Translations under genes and position numbers: made by a program | In this document: positions 59,940 through 64,000 of the stretch, piece by piece | Layout: each line of letters starts with the position of its first letter | How positions within the stretch are numbered: position 1 is the stretch's first letter | The notes under the pieces: model-generated | The model's database searches: none | The model's input: the letters and a program-made list of their open reading frames with translations, nothing else | What the model was told of the DNA's origin: nothing | From: an uncultured Ectothiorhodospiraceae bacterium | GTDB taxonomy: Bacteria; Pseudomonadota; Gammaproteobacteria; UBA6429; Thiohalophilaceae | DNA: 64,000 nt | NCBI GenBank assembly: GCA_947259575.1 | Contig: CAMYMU010000019.1 | Coordinates: 1 to 64,000, forward strand | Direction of reading: 5' to 3'

Positions 59940-62630
59940 ATGACCGACCTCACAAGTGATGATGGTATTGAAACCAAACCCAATGCTATTTATCTGAAAG
60001 ATTATCAAGCTCCTGCTTATTTAATCGAGGAGCTCAATCTCGAGTTCAGACTTGATGCGGCCAACACTGTAGTGAGTAATGTCATGCAGGTGCGACGTAA
60101 CAAAGGAGTCAATCAGGATCAATCACTCGTGCTGGACGGACAGCATCTGGCATTAGTTTCTGTAGAGCTAGATGGCAAAGCATTATCACAAAATGACTAT
60201 GTAGTAACAGCGGAGTCATTAACGATTAACAAAGTGCCGGAAGCATTCACATTATCAGTTACAACCAAAATCGAACCTGAAAAAAATACCGCACTTGAAG
60301 GGTTGTATGCCTCAAGTGGCATGCTGTGTACCCAATGTGAGGCAGAGGGTTTTCGTCGTATTACCTACTTTTTAGATCGCCCTGATGTGATGAGTCGCTA
60401 CCAGGTGAAGATGATTGCTGACAAGACACGTTATCCTGTGTTGTTATCCAACGGTAATTTAATCGAACAAGGCGATCTCGAGAACAATTCTCACTATGCT
60501 ATCTGGCAAGATCCCAGCTTAAAACCGAGTTATTTATTCGCGTTGGTAGCGGGTGATCTGGAGCACATCGAAGATACCTTTATCACCATGTCAGGCCGTG
60601 AGGTCGTATTGCGATTGTTTACCGAGAAAGAAAATATTCATAAGTGTGATCACGCTATGCAAAGTCTCAAACAATCCATGCTTTGGGATGAACAAACATA
60701 TGGTCGTGAGTATGACCTCGATATTTTTATGATTGTTGCTGTTAATGACTTCAACATGGGCGCAATGGAGAATAAGGGTCTAAATATTTTTAATGCTTCC
60801 TGTGTCTTAGCATCTCCGGAAACAGCAACCGATGATGACTACTATCGAATTCAAAGCATTGTCGGGCATGAGTATTTTCACAACTGGTCGGGTAACCGCG
60901 TCACCTGTCGTGATTGGTTTCAGTTAAGTCTCAAAGAAGGTTTTACCGTATTCAGGGATCAGGAATTCTCCGCCGACTTAAATTCACGCTCAGTGGAGCG
61001 TATCGATGATGTCAACGTATTGCGTATACATCAGTTTGCCGAAGATAGTGGGCCGATGGCTCATTCGGTACGTCCTGATCACTACATCGAGATCGGTAAC
61101 TTCTATACGGTGACTGTTTATAACAAGGGTGCTGAAGTGGTGCGCATGCTAAGTAACCTTGTGGGACCGGAAAGTTTTCGTAAAGGGACTGATCTTTATT
61201 TTTCACGACACGACGGCCAGGCGGTCACCTGTGATGACTTTGTGAAAGCAATAGAAGATGCCAATGACATTAACTTAGACCAATTTAAAAACTGGTATAG
61301 CCAGGCGGGAACCCCGGAACTGACGATAAGTGGTGAATACGATAGTAACGCAAAGACCTATAGCATGAATGTGAAACAGCAGACACCGGCGACACCTGGT
61401 CAGAAGCATAAAAAACCATTTCATATTCCACTGGCTGTGGGTCTGATCGATAGTGATGGTAACGATATGGACTTGCAGGTTGCAGGTGAAGTGGAACATG
61501 AAGGAACACCACTAGGTACCCCTGCTGAAACAATGGTGCTCGGTGTTACCAGGGAAGAGCAGACCTTTGTATTTGAAAATGTCAGTCAGTCACCCGTTAT
61601 CTCAGTGCTACGCGGTTTCTCATCACCTGTGAAAATAAAAATGGATCGCAGTGAAGGTGTGCTGGCTTTTTTGTTGGCGCATGATAGTGATCCATTTAAT
61701 CGTTGGGATGCCGGTCAGTCGCTTGCCTTGCAAGAACTGTTACGTCAGATCCATGCACACCAGAAAAACGAGCTATTACCCGAACCGGTTGCATTAACCG
61801 AAGCCCTGTCAGCAGCGATGGCAGATAATCAAATAGATAAGGCGCTATTAGCAAAGATGTTGATCCTGCCATCAGAGTCTTACTTATCTGATCAATGCGA
61901 GGTCGTTCATCCAGACGCCATCTATCATGCGCGTTTATTTACCCGACGCTACCTGGCCAAAAACCTAACAGCGCAATTTGAAAAATTATTTAATGCGCAA
62001 CAGTGTGCGTCACCTTACCAGTTTAATGATAAAGACATGGCAAGCCGTTCTTTAAAGAATGTCTGCCTGGGTTATTTAGCCGAGACGGAACAACCGAATT
62101 ACTTCGATTTGTGTTATCAGCAATATCAATCAGCCGATAACATGACGGAGGTACAGGCGGCATTAAGTATCTTGTCTAATTATGATCTTCCGCAAAGAGA
62201 CGAGGCGCTTGAAGATTTTTATGCCAAATGGCATAGCGATGCACAAGTTGTTGAGAAATGGCTCGCGATACAGGCCGGTTCGCGTTTAGCCAATGCCTTG
62301 CCGCGTATCGAAGCGCTGCAGCAGCATGAAAGTTTTTCAATGACCAACCCAAACAAGGTGCGCGCCGTACTCGGTACTTTCTGTCGTGCCAACCTGCATC
62401 AGTTTCATGCCCTGGATGGCTCCGGTTATGCGTTCTTAACAAATAATGTTCTGACCCTGGACGGGATCAACCCGTCCATCGCCTCACGCATGGTGCAGGT
62501 GATGGCACGTTGGCGGCGTTACGATCAGAAGCGGCAGCAGTTAATGCAGCGACAACTACAAAGAATTATCGATCACAAGGGTTTATCCAAGGATGTTTAT
62601 GAGGTGGTGTCGAAGAGTCTTACTGATTAA
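59940..62630 (+). CDS. pepN: Aminopeptidase N
   Basis: The 896-residue M1 zinc aminopeptidase matches E. coli PepN in length and layout. An N-terminal beta domain (about 1-200) ends before GAMENKGLNIFN, the substrate exopeptidase motif. The zinc motif follows in VGHEYFHNWSGNRVTCRDWF and LKEGFTVFRDQEFS (H-E-x2-H...E). A middle beta domain and a long helical C-terminal domain (about 550-896) close it. It removes N-terminal amino acids from peptides in the cytoplasm. No pyrD follows. Confidence 0.97.
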   Translation: MTDLTSDDGIETKPNAIYLKDYQAPAYLIEELNLEFRLDAANTVVSNVMQVRRNKGVNQDQSLVLDGQHLALVSVELDGKALSQNDYVVTAESLTINKVPEAFTLSVTTKIEPEKNTALEGLYASSGMLCTQCEAEGFRRITYFLDRPDVMSRYQVKMIADKTRYPVLLSNGNLIEQGDLENNSHYAIWQDPSLKPSYLFALVAGDLEHIEDTFITMSGREVVLRLFTEKENIHKCDHAMQSLKQSMLWDEQTYGREYDLDIFMIVAVNDFNMGAMENKGLNIFNASCVLASPETATDDDYYRIQSIVGHEYFHNWSGNRVTCRDWFQLSLKEGFTVFRDQEFSADLNSRSVERIDDVNVLRIHQFAEDSGPMAHSVRPDHYIEIGNFYTVTVYNKGAEVVRMLSNLVGPESFRKGTDLYFSRHDGQAVTCDDFVKAIEDANDINLDQFKNWYSQAGTPELTISGEYDSNAKTYSMNVKQQTPATPGQKHKKPFHIPLAVGLIDSDGNDMDLQVAGEVEHEGTPLGTPAETMVLGVTREEQTFVFENVSQSPVISVLRGFSSPVKIKMDRSEGVLAFLLAHDSDPFNRWDAGQSLALQELLRQIHAHQKNELLPEPVALTEALSAAMADNQIDKALLAKMLILPSESYLSDQCEVVHPDAIYHARLFTRRYLAKNLTAQFEKLFNAQQCASPYQFNDKDMASRSLKNVCLGYLAETEQPNYFDLCYQQYQSADNMTEVQAALSILSNYDLPQRDEALEDFYAKWHSDAQVVEKWLAIQAGSRLANALPRIEALQQHESFSMTNPNKVRAVLGTFCRANLHQFHALDGSGYAFLTNNVLTLDGINPSIASRMVQVMARWRRYDQKRQQLMQRQLQRIIDHKGLSKDVYEVVSKSLTD

Positions 62631-62633
62631 GGT

Positions 62634-63872
62634 TTAGATAGCATGGATGCAGTTTCGACCTGCACGCTTGGCTGTATATAACGCTTTGTCGGCAGATTTG
62701 ATTACATCCTGCGGGCTGTTGTGATGCTCCGATCGTTGGGCAACGCCGATACTTACCGTGACGTTGATTTTATATACCTTGCCTCGTTTTTTAATCTGTT
62801 GTGGCTGCTCCGGTTTTTTACGTGGGCGCCTCTTGCTGCGAATGTGGAAGGCGTTTTTCTCTATCAGCTTACGTAATCGATCTACGTGTTCCAACACCTC
62901 ATGGGTTTCCTTATTTCGAAACACCAGGGTAAACTCTTCACCACCATAACGATAGACTTTACCGCCCCCCGATATTTTTTTAAGACAGGCCGCAACCATT
63001 CGTAACGCCTGATCCCCTACGGCATGCCCATACTTGTCATTGAGTTTTTTAAAATGATCGAGGTCGAGCATCGCAACACAATAACGTTTGCCTAACCCCA
63101 TTAGATCCTGTTTTAAGGCGCGACGTGAAGGCAGGTTGGTTAACTCATCAAGGTAGGCGAGGTTGTAGGAGTTAAGGATCACGCCCATCAATAATGATGC
63201 GGCAGCAATACTGAAAAAGATCATGGCGACGGAGGGTTGTGAAACTGAATTCAATGCCATCGCAAGTGCAAGCAGGCTCATCAGATCGCTACTACGCAGT
63301 ACGGTTGTCTTCTTAAATAGCTGGATGACTATAATAATTACACTGAGGGCAATCACAATTAAACCGGGTTGGGTCACCGTGACCAGCCCAGGCCAGGGGT
63401 TTTGCCACAATACAGTCCGTAGAATTTGACTGACTTCTGCATCAGGATATTTGAGCAACAATATTACACAGGTAATCTGAACCAGACTTATGCTAAGTCG
63501 TTTCAACATCTGCCAGCGCCAGACACCACGTTCGATCAATATGTTTTGCAGTAGGTAATTCAGTGGTATGAACACACAGGCGACAGCGAACAACATACTC
63601 TGCGATTCAATCGCGAGGTTAGGTGTCCAGATATATTGGCGGATGGCCCAGTAGCCCAGACCGATCACTATCAACAAATGAAATTCGCGGCCGTTGTTGT
63701 AACCCCAGGCTAAAAATGCACCGGCAAAGATCAGTAAATAGGGGAGGTAGGGCAACGGCGCATAAAATGATGTCAGATACTGCTGCACGTCCTGGCTAAA
63801 CAGGAACAATAGCAGGCTGCAGCCAGGTATCAGAATGGCAAGAAAAATGCGTCGCGTGTGAATGCTGGGCAC
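62634..63872 (-). CDS. Membrane diguanylate cyclase (GGDEF)
   Basis: The 412-residue protein has about seven hydrophobic segments in the N-terminal 225 residues, an MASE-like membrane sensor of no clear type. A GGDEF domain follows (about 240-410). It has LTNLPSRRALKQDL, VAMLDLDHFKKLNDKYGH, the active site YRYGGEEFTLVF (GGEEF) and VTVSIGVAQRSE. A basic loop of about 25 residues (RSKRRPRKKPEQPQQIKKRG) is inserted after the active site, which is unusual. No RxxD inhibitory site is seen before GGEEF. It makes c-di-GMP, and it converges on pepN. Confidence 0.93.
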   Translation of the reverse strand: MPSIHTRRIFLAILIPGCSLLLFLFSQDVQQYLTSFYAPLPYLPYLLIFAGAFLAWGYNNGREFHLLIVIGLGYWAIRQYIWTPNLAIESQSMLFAVACVFIPLNYLLQNILIERGVWRWQMLKRLSISLVQITCVILLLKYPDAEVSQILRTVLWQNPWPGLVTVTQPGLIVIALSVIIIVIQLFKKTTVLRSSDLMSLLALAMALNSVSQPSVAMIFFSIAAASLLMGVILNSYNLAYLDELTNLPSRRALKQDLMGLGKRYCVAMLDLDHFKKLNDKYGHAVGDQALRMVAACLKKISGGGKVYRYGGEEFTLVFRNKETHEVLEHVDRLRKLIEKNAFHIRSKRRPRKKPEQPQQIKKRGKVYKINVTVSIGVAQRSEHHNSPQDVIKSADKALYTAKRAGRNCIHAI

Positions 63873-63981
63873 AAAATTTATCCATGGATAGCAACGATAT
63901 AAAGGTTGGCGACCAAACGGTGGTTCAGCTAAAGCAGCTTGTTACAAGTTTGTGATGTAGATCTTCAGGAAAAGGTGAGCT

Positions 63982-64000
63982 GTGACCCAGTTAGCTTTTC
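63982..64000 (+). CDS. Possible start of a gene running off the right edge
   Basis: GTG at 63982 is preceded by AGGAAAAGGTGAGC, a credible ribosome-binding site, and opens a frame reading MTQLAF before the window ends. Six codons cannot identify a protein, so this is only a pointer. Confidence 0.25.

Overview
The window looks like ordinary chromosome from a gammaproteobacterium of moderate GC. The family content points that way: ZapE, TrmO, MltF, an SlyD-like PPIase, SixA, a YqiA-type esterase, PepN, DinB, YdcH/DUF465, DnaJ-related, YgiQ, YihY and a DUF3619/DUF3106 sigma-factor operon. I cannot place it to genus. There is no rRNA, tRNA, CRISPR, prophage or insertion sequence that I can support. 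Most genes stand alone or in runs of two to four, and GTG or TTG starts backed by a ribosome-binding site are fairly common.

Left edge (1-2.6 kb): minus-strand small genes in AT-rich DNA. Two attC-like sites (1304-1379 and 1772-1870) separate a membrane ORF, a 110-residue ORF and a GNAT acetyltransferase. This reads as a short, probably fossil, integron cassette array beside a YqaA-type membrane gene. 2.6-9.8 kb: histone-deacetylase-like hydrolase, DUF4395-rhodanese protein behind a perfect inverted repeat, O-methyltransferase, lipoprotein peroxiredoxin, beta-helix protein and SlyD-like PPIase. 9.9-21.6 kb: SpoIIE-type phosphatase, YihY, MsrA overlapped by a secreted phospholipase-A2-like protein, DUF924, SET protein, glutaredoxin, CPBP protease, SixA, RutE-like reductase and ZapE. 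21.6-34.7 kb: phosphate-binding protein, receiver protein, esterase, LsrG-like monooxygenase plus iron alcohol dehydrogenase, TrmO, thioredoxin-like proteins, a large GGDEF-EAL protein, YgiQ and a cold-shock protein.

34.8-38.1 kb is the most unusual stretch. It holds a secreted protein built of 11-residue Arg/Asp repeats, an ECF sigma factor, a DUF3619 membrane protein (candidate anti-sigma), a small acidic exported protein, a DUF3106 Arg-rich periplasmic protein, and a secreted protein with the Cu,Zn superoxide dismutase sequence pattern but without the copper ligands. 38-50.6 kb: PilZ proteins, an HTH-ferredoxin-reductase fusion, a Tat-exported M15 peptidase overlapping an M99 (Csd4-like) carboxypeptidase, an orphan FliB-type methylase, a Rieske protein, an orphan Xre/MbcA/ParS-type protein and a thioredoxin-HEAT fusion.

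50.9-64 kb is more housekeeping-like: EamA transporter, MltF, IspG, methyltransferases, retropepsin-like protease, MBL hydrolase, lytic transglycosylase, DinB, PepN and a diguanylate cyclase. The gap between mltF and ispG holds a candidate structured RNA of about 190 nt followed by an intrinsic terminator. Recurrent themes are thiol-redox proteins (peroxiredoxin, MsrA, glutaredoxin, thioredoxins, rhodanese), c-di-GMP signalling (two GGDEF proteins, two PilZ proteins) and peptidoglycan or envelope remodelling.
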